64,000 nucleotides of DNA from Okapia johnstoni (taxonomy: Eukaryota > Chordata > Mammalia > Artiodactyla > Giraffidae): the NCBI GenBank assembly GCA_024291935.2, contig CM044313.1, forward strand, positions 85,001,001 through 85,065,000, given 5' to 3'. Made by a program: the position numbers and the translations under genes. Each line of letters begins with the position of its first letter. The first letter of the stretch is position 1. Of this stretch, positions 35,372 through 45,662 are shown one piece after another. The notes beneath the pieces were generated by a model that saw only the letters and a program-made list of their open reading frames with translations, was not told the origin of the DNA and ran no database searches.

Positions 35372-35399
35372 GGGCCTTCCCTGGTGGCTCAGTGGTAAA
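35372..35399 (+). mobile_element. Orphan 28-nt Bov-tA head
   Basis: A 28-nt stretch matching only the tRNA-derived 5' end of Bov-tA. It includes an A-box-like TGGCTCAGTGG (35385-35395) and stops at 'ggtaaa', where a full SINE would continue 'gaatc'. Nothing of the SINE body follows and no TSD was found. Confidence 0.75.
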
Positions 35400-36530
35400 A
35401 TTTTCATAATTTACTATCATACAAAACACTCCCTGTGAAAACCTAAATATAGTGGAAATATCAAATTTCTAATAAATTAAAATGATAAGATACTTAGACT
35501 TGAAACACACTGATTCACATTAAAACCTATGGCAGTAAAACAATACATATTTAGTGTAATTCGTAAGCTTTGAAGTATTTATTCAGAAATAAATAGGCAA
35601 AACAATTGTTCAAAACAACATCAACAAGAAAATATAAAGAAAAAATAAACATATGAATAGGAATATCAAGCAGAGAACAGAAAAAGAATGAGAGACACAG
35701 TGCGATTAACACAAATAGGTGCTGAAGTTTTGAGGAAAAAGGTCAGCCAAGTATTAACACTTCTGAAAATTTCTATCTTATCAAAAGAATTAAAAGAGTG
35801 CATGAATAACAAATCAAAAAACTGAGAACTAAGAAAATTATATGAGCAAATACAGATACAAAATGTGTTAAACTGCAGAGTAAAGATTGAAATAATCCTT
35901 AGAGAACAGAGTGTGAACAAAAGTATATCATAATTTTGAAAATTTTAGTGTAATCAGTATGCCTCTGAAAAAATAAAAATGGAATTTACACTGTAGGAAG
36001 ATCTAGAAAACACCAAAAATCAATTACCATAAAATAAATTTGTAAAAGTATCACACATGACGAGAAACTAGGACCAGAGGGTCTTTCCAATTTGTTAAAA
36101 CTCACTGTCAGGAAACATATAATTCCCACATAATACCACATTTTCAGGAAATGAAAAATAAAGAAATAGTCCAGTGTATTCTAGAGGAATATAATTGCAT
36201 GCACCCAGTCACACACACAGACGCAAATCTAAGATTAAGTGGAAAGACTTGTGTTCAGCAAGACTGCTACCCACATACCATCTTCTGCCTCCAGGAGAAG
36301 TTGTCAAAGGTTTAGCGTAGCACCCATAAAGTGCAGAAACTGATTCTTAGATACACTTCCCAAAACATGTGTTTGGTAACAGAGAAAACAATATATACAA
36401 GATGTTACATGATTTTCCAAATCTTTAAAAATATATAAATAAATAAATGGCTTCCTGAAAGAGAGGGTAAGGAGAAGGGTGAGAAATGTGTATAGATAGT
36501 TAAAAATACAGTGTTTGCTAAAAATGAAAG
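35400..36530. other. 1.1 kb of unassigned AT-rich DNA
   Basis: No repeat family or gene recognised. The 84-codon minus frame at 35666-35920 has no domain. Confidence 0.5.
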
Positions 36531-36862
36531 CCTTGTTATGTACCTACTTTACTCACAGAAGTTTGTTTCTGTTAATCCCATACTCCTAATTTGTCCCTCC
36601 TTCCCCCTTCTCCCTCTCTTTTGGTCGCCGTATAAGTTTGTTTTCTGTGTCTGTAAATCTGTTTCTGTTGTGTATACAGATCGTGTTGTTTTTAGACTCC
36701 ACACGTAAGTGATATCACAGGGAACTATATTCAATATTTTATAATAAATTATAACGGAAATAATCTAAAAAAATTCAGTGAAACACTTTGCTTTGTACCT
36801 GAAACTAACATCAGATTACAAATTAACTATACTTCAATAAAATTTTTAAAAAGATAAATAAA
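36531..36862 (+). mobile_element. Short L1 LINE 3' end with 5' inversion (twin-primed)
   Basis: 36531-36717 is L1 3' UTR in reverse orientation ('gttaatcccatactcctaat' to 'cacgtaagtgatatcac'). 36718-36862 is the following L1 3' UTR in forward orientation ('agggaactatattcaatat' to 'cttcaataaaattt'). In L1 order the first piece directly precedes the second, with only about 15 bp missing, which is the twin-priming arrangement. No TSD could be established. Confidence 0.8.
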
Positions 36863-36969
36863 GAACAAAAACAATTCTAAGTTAAGGCAACCAAGTGACT
36901 GGACTCTACGGTTTCATTTACGGATTTACCATAAGTTCCAAAACCACAGCCCTTCATTTTTTAGACTGT

Positions 36970-37240
36970 TAGGCAATGACACCCCACTCCAGTACTCTTG
37001 CCTGGAAAATCCCATGGACGGAGCAGCCTGGTAGGCTGCAGTCCATGGGGTTGCGAAGAGTCGGGCACGACTGAGCGACTTTACTTTCACTTTTCACTTT
37101 CATGCACTGGAGAAGGAAATGGCAACCCACTCCAGTGTTCTTGCCTGGAGAATCCCAGAAACGGCAGAGCCTGGGGGGCTGCTGTCTATGGGGTCGCACA
37201 GAGTCGGACATGACTGAAGCGACTTAGCAGCAGCAGCAGC
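36970..37240 (+). mobile_element. Bov-A2-type dimeric SINE with (AGC)n tail
   Basis: Two Bov-A units in tandem: 'aggcaatgacaccccactcc', a TTTCACTTT linker at about 37082-37100, then 'aggaaatggcaacccactcc'. The end is 'actgaagcgacttagcagc', a short (AGC)n tail at 37226-37240. Related to the copy at 37836-38107. Confidence 0.93.
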
Positions 37241-37824
37241 CTCCACTTAATTGAAAGTAATCTGGAAATTCAAAACAGCCTTCCTTTGGATATTTACTCA
37301 CTTACAAGGCAGGCACATTTTATGATGTGTTTAGTTAGCAGATTAGTGAAGTGAGTATGTCAGAAAGATTCAGCTTGCTAATTAGCGTTTTTAATGAGTT
37401 TTTGCTGTGTCACTTCTTGGTAGTCTATTTACAATTTTCTATACTGTAGCTTGGAAGCCAAAATCCTAGTGGATTTCTATTAACTTAAAGTATTTCTACC
37501 AAAATCGTCCCAGTCATAATATTTAATGAATTCCATCAATAGAAAAGATATTAATAATAATTCAGTGTATAAGATGAAACATATAAATGTCACATAAATA
37601 TAAAAATATATTACATATATAAATATATTAGAGATACAAGCATTAAAATAAAATCAAAGAGAAATGTGCTCAGTCGAATTCTAGGAAGAATTTACCTATT
37701 TTACATAGGTTATCATATATGCAATGATATTTATTTAAATGAAGCTTTAATGAACTTGCAGTTAGATTCAAACTATCTTAGTTTTACTAGCTGCAAACTC
37801 TGTGATAGATTATTTGCAAATTCT
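37241..37824. other. Unassigned AT-rich DNA
   Basis: No recognisable element. AT-rich, with atata-type patches at 37600-37630. Confidence 0.5.
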
Positions 37825-37835
37825 GTGGCATTGGT

Positions 37836-38107
37836 CAGAGAAGGCAATGGCACCCCACTCCAGTACTCTTGCATGGAAAATCCCATGGACGGAGGAGCCT
37901 GGTAGGCTACAGTCCATGGGGTCGCTAAGAGTCAGACACGATTGCGCGTCTTCACTTTCACTTTTCCCTTTCATGCACTGGAGAAGGAAATGGCAACCCA
38001 CTCCAGTATTCTTGCCTGGAGAATCCCAGGGATGGTGGAGCCTGGTGGGCTGCCATCTATGGGGTCGCACAGAGTTGGACACGACTGAAGCGACTTGGCA
38101 GTTGGCA
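37836..38107 (+). mobile_element. Bov-A2-type dimeric SINE, exact 11-bp TSD
   Basis: Two Bov-A units: 'cagagaaggcaatggcaccc', linker 'cttcactttcacttttcc', second unit 'gagaaggaaatggcaaccc', end 'cgacttggcagttggca'. TSD gtggcattggt at 37825-37835 and 38108-38118. Little drift; young. Confidence 0.96.
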
Positions 38108-38227
38108 GTGGCATTGGTGAATACACTATAACTTGTAAACAGTATCTGTATATCAACTACTTTGATTTACTAGTATGCTGCTATCTATTATTATGCTTTT
38201 ATGGTAAATCCTATATCGGTCTGTCAC

Positions 38228-38360
38228 TGCTGCTGCTGCCGTTAAGTCGCTCAGTCGTGTCCGACTCTTAGCGACCTCATGGACTGTAGCCTACCAGGCT
38301 CCTCCGTCCATGGGATTTTCCAGGCAAGAGTACTGGAGTGGGGTGCCATTGCCTTCTCCG
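38228..38360 (-). mobile_element. Bov-A monomer SINE, 15-bp TSD
   Basis: A single unit on the minus strand with a (TGC)n tail at the left (tgctgctgctgcc), reading through to 'gccattgccttctccg', the start of Bov-A. TSD atatcggtctgtcac (38213-38227) against atattggtctgtcac (38361-38375). The only difference is at a CpG, as expected from methyl-cytosine decay after insertion. Confidence 0.95.
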
Positions 38361-38375
38361 ATATTGGTCTGTCAC

Positions 38376-39248
38376 ATGTAATAGCAAAATGAAGAAATAC
38401 ATGTTTACTCACTGAGTGTCAATCTATAGTCCAGAACAATCCCCGATTAAGGAAATCTTAACTGTCTTATATATTAACTGGCTTTCATTGTATGTTATCT
38501 TCACATTGGATAGGGAATTGAGAATCAGATTTCAGATTTGGTAAATGTTAAGCTTTATATAAAGCCGAGGATTGTTTTAATTCTATCCAAGGTGAGAAAC
38601 GTCTTTTAAATTTCCTGATATATATATATATATATTTTTTTTTATGGAAGATGCAACATATATAATTGTTTTACAACAAACTCTATTTCTCTTCCCATGT
38701 TATACAGCTTTAATTGGGAAGTGGCTTCTCAGCCGGAGATAGCATTCCTTAGACTCCTTACATGTGGTGGTCATATGAGTTGTCTCCAATGAAATATGAG
38801 CAGAATTATGTGTCACTATAGGTAAAGCCAATTAAGAACAAGGGAATCTTTCTCTTCTTCTTACTTGTCATTTTCACTTTTGAGGACTGAGAGCCGAATT
38901 CTGGGCACAGTCTGGGAGCAACTTGGTCTCTGAATCACCAGATAGAGAAAACACTTCTAAAGCAGACAGGAATATCCACATTAACTAGTTAAGTGAGTAA
39001 AATTGGTATACTAGTAAAATGAGTAAAATTAGCTAGTTAATTGAGTAAACTTCTTTTGTGTCACTGAAATTTGAGGCTTTTTTTTTCTTTTTTACATTAT
39101 GGAGAGCTAACTGCAGAAGAGATTCAGCATTTTTCTATGTACGTGAATACCTTTTTTTTAAATTGCAGTATCTCAGAAATTGTTTGAATGCTTATTAGGT
39201 GCATTTACAAATTGGCCTCCTAAAAATGACCTATCAAATATAAACTAA
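38376..39248. other. Unassigned sequence, part possibly an old repeat
   Basis: A TA run lies at 38617-38634. 38690-38980 ('aattgggaagtggcttctca' onward) has the look of an old mammalian dispersed repeat that I cannot name. No gene. Confidence 0.4.
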
Positions 39249-39276
39249 TGTGTGTGTGCGCACACACACACACACA
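39249..39276. repeat. (TG)n-CG-(CA)n palindromic microsatellite
   Basis: TG repeats meet CA repeats at a central CG. The core tgtgtgtgcgcacacaca is a perfect inverted repeat of alternating purine and pyrimidine. Confidence 0.9.
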
Positions 39277-39890
39277 TCAATCATCCATAGTTCAAGAATG
39301 GAATAAAGTAAAGTTCAGATGTTAATATTTAGAAAACTGCCTGAAAAGCAAAATACATGCATACATTTTTGTTCATCCAGCTTATCAACACATTGTGGAA
39401 TAAAAAGGCAAATAGGAAAATATGCTTTCTTTCTCCAGGGATTACTTCACATCCTCTTTTCTCTTTATTTTATCATGCACATTGCTATGGGGATATGGGA
39501 GGCCTATTATTAAAACAATCCTTAATCCTGAGGGAAAGAAACAAGCTGGTTATGCAGATGGGATCTAAGTGAAAAGAATAAGTTATAAAAAAAAGTTCAG
39601 TGAAATCATATCACAGGAAGACTGTATAGAACACTGGTTCCCCATAGAAATCTATGATTATATGAAATTAATTTTAAATCCTCTTTGTTTGTCATTATTA
39701 ATTGATGTTTGGAGGCAACATAGCTAAAATATGAAGAGGAAAAATCCAGTTAATTTCTTGACTCTACTTTTAATACAAATATTTTATTTATTTACTAAAT
39801 ATATTAGTAAAATTTCCATATATAACTGCCATAAATTCATTTGAAGGATGAGTATGAGTTTGGCTTCAAAAACTTCTGTTATGGTAGGGT
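39277..39890. other. Unassigned AT-rich DNA
   Basis: Nothing recognisable. Confidence 0.5.
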
Positions 39891-39900
39891 CAGAATCCTT

Positions 39901-40128
39901 TGGGCTTCCCAGGTGGCACTTGTGGTAAAGAATCTGCCTGCCAATGCAGAAGACATGGATTCGATCCCTGGGTTGGGTAGATCCCCTAGAGGAGGAAATG
40001 GCACCCCACTCCAGTACTTTTGCCTGGAAAATTCTATGGTCACAGGAATCTGGTGGACTACAGCCCATGGGTCCACAAAGAACCAGACACAGCTGAGAGA
40101 CTGAGCGTGCACACACACACACACACAC
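39901..40128 (+). mobile_element. Bov-tA SINE, full length, (CA)n tail, first of a tandem pair
   Basis: Head 'tgggcttcccaggtggcac', B-box region 'ggattcgatccctggg', body, and a tail ending in (CA)n at 40110-40128. Imperfect TSD cagaatcctt (39891-39900) against cagaattctt (40129-40138). Confidence 0.95.
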
Positions 40129-40138
40129 AGAATTCTTT

Positions 40139-40352
40139 GGGCTTCCCAAGTGGTACAGTGATAAAGAATCCGCCTGCCAGTGAAGGAGACACAGGAGACC
40201 TGGGTTCAACCCTTGGGTCAGGAAGATCCCCTGGAGGAGGAAATGGCAATCCGCTCCACTTATTCTTGCCTGGAAAATTTCATGGACAGAGGAGCCTGGC
40301 AGGCTAGTCCATGGGACTGCAAAGAGCTGGACATGACTGAGCAACTAAGCAT
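40139..40352 (+). mobile_element. Bov-tA SINE, full length, second of a tandem pair
   Basis: Begins directly after the TSD of the first SINE ('tgggcttcccaagtggtac'), with B-box region 'gggttcaacccttggg', and ends near 'gcaactaagcatgcatgcgc'. No right TSD matching cagaattctt is seen. The 186-codon minus frame across this pair (39784-40344) is antisense SINE, not a gene. Confidence 0.94.
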
Positions 40353-42160
40353 GCATGCGCCTATATGGACAGGGAGCAGATACCTCACTTAAGCAAGAAC
40401 AATCAGAATTTCTTCCCAAGGAATTTTTAATTGGTGATGTTAGAAATAGGTTTCTCATGGCACTTATATGTTTAATTTGTAAACTTACGAGCTCTGAATA
40501 GGTTCTTTGGACACATGGACTCAGTTCCCTCTGGAAAAGGAATAACGTTGCATGTGACCAACAAGATAAAGAAGGAGAAACACTGTGGATAAACTTTTCA
40601 GGGATGCTTAGAAGACTTTCCAATCATTAGTGTTCCTGTCTCCAACTTAGAAAGAGACCCTGTATCAATTTTGCTTAATCTAACTTCATTCATTAGTAGT
40701 CTATTACTTGAAATCACCTCTCCCCCTGAAAAAAAACTCTAATATAAATATATAAAATAATGTTTGAAGATTCTCATTCTGGTAACTCTTTGAATCACTA
40801 TGCTTTTGGGCCTGCAGAACTGCTTCAGAAAAACTTAACAGGATCAATGGCCTATATAAGGACTAGAGAGACACTATGCCCCATTTTTTTGAGCTCTAGA
40901 ATGTATTCCATCTTTGAAACCTGTGGACTTTTTTTCTCTTCTGTTTGTGATAATTTACTTTGTCATAGCTCCTCCTGTAGCAGTTAAGAACAAAATCTCT
41001 TTCTATTCACATTGGTCCCACTCCATCTTTTTGATGAAGAACAACCCAATTAGCATAGTTGAAACTTTTACTTTCTTTTCTGAAAATATATTTCTGAAAT
41101 TTTATTGAAAGTAATATTGATAATTTGATGATTTCAAATATTCTGTAATTTACTCCATTAATTGTAAAATAACAGATGAAATGTAAGACAGTAAACAATA
41201 TAGTTAGATCCTCAGGTTATATGCAGTTGAGCCTCAAAAAATGTTTAAATCACTCTAGTGTCCTATGCATATTGTTTGACAGTGTTACTATAATTGATTC
41301 AATAATAGAAGCAAGCAACTTTTAATACATTTTTGATAAGTATTGCTATTGCTTGAGAAAAATTCATGAGAACGTTATTTCTTTTCCCTTGTTATCCTTT
41401 TCTTTTTTATTTTGAATGGAACATACAAGGTTCAGTTTATTTATTGTACATTCACCACATGAATGACTGTAAGAGACAGGCATGGAGCCTCTAAACCACG
41501 TTTAAGCAGAACAAATGCACTAAGTCTCCCAAGCAACAGATCTCACACTGCTGATGGAGGTACCACAGAGCCTTTCAGGACACAGGATGGGGTCAAGAGG
41601 AATTTCAAGGACATCACTGTAATGGCAAGTCAACAGACTATGGCTAAAAACACCAGGTGAAGCGATGGTGATTTGGAAACTCTGATTCTGACCCCTCAGT
41701 TTTAGTCTGCATATGAAAACCACAAGTGAGTTTTTTGATATCTTTTGTCCTTGTTTGGCTGCAGATGTGGCTCTTGGTAGTGATGCACTTGGATATAGAA
41801 TAAATATCCAGGAAAGGGGGTGCCCAGAACATAATTTTCACACAAGCTACTCAGCACCCATACTACAGAGCCATCACTCAAAGACTGGGAAACCAAAGCA
41901 CTATAACTGTAAATATTTTTACAGGAATTAAAATCTTAGCATAATGCTCACATTTAAGCACTTTATTATGAAGAGCCAGGGCACACAAGGGTCCATAAAC
42001 TATATATAAAACACCGAAGTATATATGTGATAATGATATATATATATATATATATATATATTACCACAGTAATTTTAGTGAATATCCATCATCTCAAATA
42101 GACACAAAATAAAATTATTTTTCCTTGTGATGAAACTCAGCATTTACTCTCTTAGAAACT
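40353..42160. other. 1.8 kb of unassigned DNA
   Basis: No element recognised. 41463-41931 is less AT-rich and carries several overlapping short frames on both strands, none with a domain. A (TA)n tract lies at 42037-42060. Confidence 0.45.
42037..42060. repeat. (TA)n microsatellite
   Basis: Alternating TA run after 'gataatga'. Confidence 0.85.
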
Positions 42161-42172
42161 TTCATATAAAAC

Positions 42173-42347
42173 TTGTGCATGCTAAGTCGCTTCACTTGTG
42201 TCTGTCTCTTTGCAACCCCATGGACTGTGGACCACAAGGCTCCTCTGTCCATGGGATTCTCCAGCCAAGAATACTGGAGTGGGCTGCTGTGCCCTCCTCC
42301 AGAGAAACTTCCTGACCCAGGGATTGAACGCATGTTTCTTATGTCTA
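42173..42347 (-). mobile_element. Bov-tA SINE, 5'-truncated
   Basis: Minus-strand SINE from the tail (ttgtgcatgctaagtcgc) to 'cccagggattgaacgc', missing the head. Probable 12-bp TSD with one mismatch: ttcatataaaac (42161-42172) against ttcatatataac (42348-42359). Confidence 0.9.
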
Positions 42348-42369
42348 TTCATATATAACCTACATCAGA

Positions 42370-42940
42370 GTTAATTATACTCATAATGTTGTACATAACA
42401 TTCCTAGTACTTATAACTAGAAATTTGTACCTTTTGACGGCCTTATTCTAATCCTCCCCCGCCCCTTGTAATTGCCAATCTGATCTCTTTTTCTGGGCTT
42501 CCCTGATGGCTCAATTGATAAAGAATCCGCCTCCATGCAGGAGACCCCGGGTTGATTTCTGAGTGGGGAAGAGTCCCTGGAGAAGGGATAGGCTACCCAC
42601 TCCAGTATTCCTGGGCCGTTCCTGTGATTCAGCTGGTAAAGAACCTGCCTGTAATTCGGGAGACCTGGTTTCGACTCCTGGGTCGGGAAGATCACCTAGA
42701 GAAGGGAAAGTCTACTCTCTTCAGTATTCTGGCCTGGAGAATTCCATGGACTGCATAGTCTATGGAGTCACAAAGAGTCAGACACGACTGAGCGACTTTC
42801 ACTTCACTTCACTTTCTCTTTTTCTATGTGGCTGTTTGTTTTTGAAGTATAATTGACCTACAACACCATGTAAGTTCCTGATACACAATACCATGACTCA
42901 ATATTTCCATACATTTCAAAATGATCACAATAAGTCTAAT
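42370..42940 (-). mobile_element. Old L1 3' UTR, antisense, split by a SINE
   Basis: Before the SINE, 'gttgtacataacattcctag' and 'atttgtaccttttgacgg'. After it, 'gtttttgaagtataattgac' and 'ccatgactcaatatttccat'. These are the complement of an old L1 3' UTR in continuous order. The SINE at 42495-42814 interrupts it, so the L1 is older. Confidence 0.72.
42495..42814 (+). mobile_element. BOVA2 dimeric SINE, exact 11-bp TSD
   Basis: Head 'gggcttccctgatggctcaa', a shortened first unit, then a second tRNA-like head ('gattcagctggtaaagaac') and a full body ending 'gactgagcgactttcac'. TSD tctctttttct at 42484-42494 and 42815-42825. Nested in L1. Confidence 0.96.
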
Positions 42941-43294
42941 TACAATGAAAAGCTGTATTTTGCTACTCCCAATCCCTTCTTCCTTGGGATACACATGACT
43001 CCAATCATAATGGCAGTTCTGTCAGTTAACTGCAAGCCAAACTATCCAAGGATTGTAAGGAAAACAGACATCTGGAATACTTCACATGCCCATACCTAAT
43101 GAAGAGATGAACATGTCCAGTTCCAAAGTGCACAGGAGGCTACCCTAGCATCAGTCTTGGAGTGCCAAATGTTTTCATTTTTGGTTTGTTTTCTTGTGTT
43201 TGCTTTTAACTGGTTTTTAACTGACTACTGTGAGTAGTCAGGCCAGTCTATAGAACCTCCCAACCAATTCCTCCCCAGGGAATGTGGAGAACTG

Positions 43295-43440
43295 TCCTTT
43301 GCTTTGCTTTTTTTTTGGTGAGAATAGTTAAGTTCTACTTTCAGCAAATTTCAATTATACAATATAGTTTGATCAACTATAGTTACCATGTTATACATCA
43401 GATCCTCAGAACTTATCTTAAAAATGTTTGTTGTTCATGT
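43295..43440 (-). mobile_element. Old L1 3' UTR fragment, antisense
   Basis: 'tggtgagaatagttaagttc', 'atttcaattatacaatatag' and 'atcctcagaacttatctt' continue the same L1 3' UTR family as 42370-42940. About 350 bp of unassigned sequence lies between the two. Confidence 0.65.
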
Positions 43441-43813
43441 GGACACCACGACCACTTTTGTGTGAGGGTCCCAAGGTGCACCTGAGTGTTGACTGGGAGC
43501 AAGGTGAGAAGGCAGCATGGCAGTAGGAAGTGCCAAGAAGCTGGGCTGCAACAAATCTTGCCTCTTCTGTTCAGTCATTGAGTCCTTGCAATGAAAAATG
43601 GTTCCCAGAGTACAGCCTGTCTCAACATTGTCAGCTTTCTGAGTCAGCTTCTGAACTCTGTCCCTGAGAAACCTGAATTCTTACAGCAGCAAATTGACAA
43701 AGGTGAGACCCATGCATACCTGCAAAAGGGTTATTCTGTGGGTTAATTTGCATTGTCTGATATACTTCCCTTGCTACAATCTCAAAAGTCTCCAACCACA
43801 AGACTGCTCCCAT
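43441..43813. other. Unassigned, moderately GC sequence, interrupted by BovB at its right
   Basis: Not AT-rich like the surroundings and not recognised. A 63-codon minus-strand frame (43631-43822) begins within the BovB target site and has no known domain. The sequence probably continues at 44999-45240 on the other side of the BovB. Confidence 0.4.
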
Positions 43814-43824
43814 TCTCCGCATCT
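43814..43824. repeat. Target-site duplication, left copy, of twin-primed BovB
   Basis: tctccgcatct, matched by tctccgtatct at 44988-44998. The single difference is one C/T change. Confidence 0.85.
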
Positions 43825-44987
43825 CAGTTCAGTTCAGTCACTCAGTTGTGTCTGACTTTTGTGACCCCATGGACTGCAGCACGCCAGGCTTCCCTGTCCA
43901 TCGCCAGTTCCCAGAGTTTACTCAAACTCATGTCCATTGAGTCAGTGATGCCAGCCAACCAGTTCATCCTCTGTCATCACCTTCTCCTCCTACTTTCAAT
44001 CTTTCCCAGAATCAGGGTCTTTTCAAATGAGTCAATTCTTCTCATCAGGTGGCCAAAGTTTTGGAGTCTCAGCTTCAGCATCAGTCCTCCAATGAATATT
44101 CAGGACTGATTTCCTTTAGAATGGACTAGTTGGATCTCCTTGCTGTCCAAGGGACTCTCAAGAGTCTTCTCCAACACCACAGTTCAAAAGCATCAATTCT
44201 TCAGTACTCAGTTTTCTTTATAGTCTAACTCCAACATCCATACATGACCACTGGAAAAACCATAGCGTTGACTAGATGGACCTCTGTTGGCAAAGTAAAG
44301 TCTCTTCCTTTTAATATGCTGTCTAGGTTGGCTATAACTTTTCTTCTAAGGAGGAAGTGTCTTTTTAGTTTCATGGCCACAGTCACCATCTTCAGTGGTT
44401 TTGGAGCTCAAACAAATAAAGTCTGTCACTCTTTCCATTGTTTCCCCATTTATTTGCCATGAAGAGATGGGACCAGAGGCCATGATCTTAGTTTTCTGAG
44501 TGTTGAGTTTTAAACCAACTTAAAACTTAAAAGATGTTCCACAAAAACATCTACTTCTGCTTAATGACTATGCCAAAGCCTTTGACTGTGTGGATCACAA
44601 TAAACTGTGGAAATTTCTGAGAGATGGGAATACCAGGCCGCCTGACCTGCCTCCTGAGAAATCTGCAGGCAGGTCAGGAAGCAAAGTGAGAACTGGGCAT
44701 GGAACAACAGACTGGTTCCAAATCAGGAAGGAGTATGTCAAAGCTGTATATTTTTACCCTTCTTATTTAACTTATATGCGGTGTACATCATGAGAAACGC
44801 TGGGCTGGATGAAGCACAAGCTGGAATCAAGATTGCCGAGAGAAATACCAATAATCTCAGATATGCAGATGACACCACCCATATGGCAGAAAACAAAGAA
44901 GAACTGAAGAGTCTCTTGATGAAAGTGAAAGAGGAGAGTGAAAAATTTGGCTTAAAACTCAACATTCAGAAAACTAAGATCATGGAA
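43825..44987 (-). mobile_element. BovB LINE with 5' inversion (twin-primed), 11-bp TSD
   Basis: 43825-44520 is the BovB 3' part on the minus strand, tail at the left (cagttcagttcagtcactc). 44532-44987 is the upstream RT part on the plus strand ('gatgttccacaaaaacatc' through 'tatgcagatgacaccac' to 'aagatcatgg'). About 10 nt of filler lie between them. In BovB order the plus piece is 5' of the minus piece, with about 40 bp present in both (44481-44521 and 44944-44984). One TSD brackets the whole, so this is a single insertion with its 5' segment inverted. The plus piece keeps the YADD codons near 44860-44871. No intact gene. Confidence 0.95.
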
Positions 44988-44998
44988 TCTCCGTATCT
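44988..44998. repeat. Target-site duplication, right copy, of twin-primed BovB
   Basis: tctccgtatct, partner of 43814-43824. Confidence 0.85.
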
Positions 44999-45662
44999 AT
45001 GAGGCCAAAATTGGCTGCAAAGTCATGAGGCTAAAAAATAATTTGCATAAAAATTCGAATTCTTTACTTCTTCCATTTTGTGAACTTTGTTTTAAAGGAT
45101 TTCTGCCACTCTGCTGGCACACAGCTCACCGAGGCCAACTGTCTCTGTCCTAAAATGTTGCAGTGATTTCAACATGTTCCCACTCTTCATTGAACCTGGG
45201 ATACAAACAAGGGCTGATCAACTCCAATTCAAATGTACTTTATCACTTCATTTTTGCTATTGTTTCCAAACCTTTTCAAAGGATTTAGTTGTTGCATAGG
45301 CACTTCCAGATTTCTTTATATAAATGTTTGTTCAAGTCTGTTTCTCCCTATAAAACCTGCATTGTCTCCTTTGTCCCATCCATGGATGCAGGCATCATTT
45401 CCCCAGAGCAGGTAGATGAAAGCTGCTTCTAGTTCTTCTGCCAATTTCCCTAGAAACATTTCATTGTATTATTATTTATTATTTTAGAATAGATTTTTGT
45501 CAGTTATTTCAAGATTTCAAATGGAAGAAATAGCAACAACCTGAAGCTAGAGTATTATTTAATGTTGCTATTAAACCATTTTTATGGGTTCCTTTTTTAA
45601 ACTGAGGTAAAAAGGGCATTAAACTGATTTGATATGTGATTACTACAATAATTCTATGTTTC
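44999..45662. other. Unassigned sequence right of the twin-primed BovB
   Basis: 44999-45240 is probably the continuation of the unassigned block at 43441-43813. The rest is AT-rich and featureless. Confidence 0.4.

Noticed and set aside
39784..40344. 186-codon minus-strand open frame, one of the longest in the window
   Set aside because: It is the antisense reading of two Bov-tA SINEs and their (CA)n tail. Bov-tA copies often stay open in this direction.
40139..40352. tRNA gene, suggested by A- and B-box-like motifs
   Set aside because: The motifs belong to the tRNA-Glu-derived head of a Bov-tA SINE. No acceptor stem or complete cloverleaf can be formed.
43631..43822. 63-codon minus-strand frame as a small gene
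   Set aside because: Its start lies in the BovB target-site duplication, it has no recognised domain and it lacks coding context. Kept only as part of an unassigned block.
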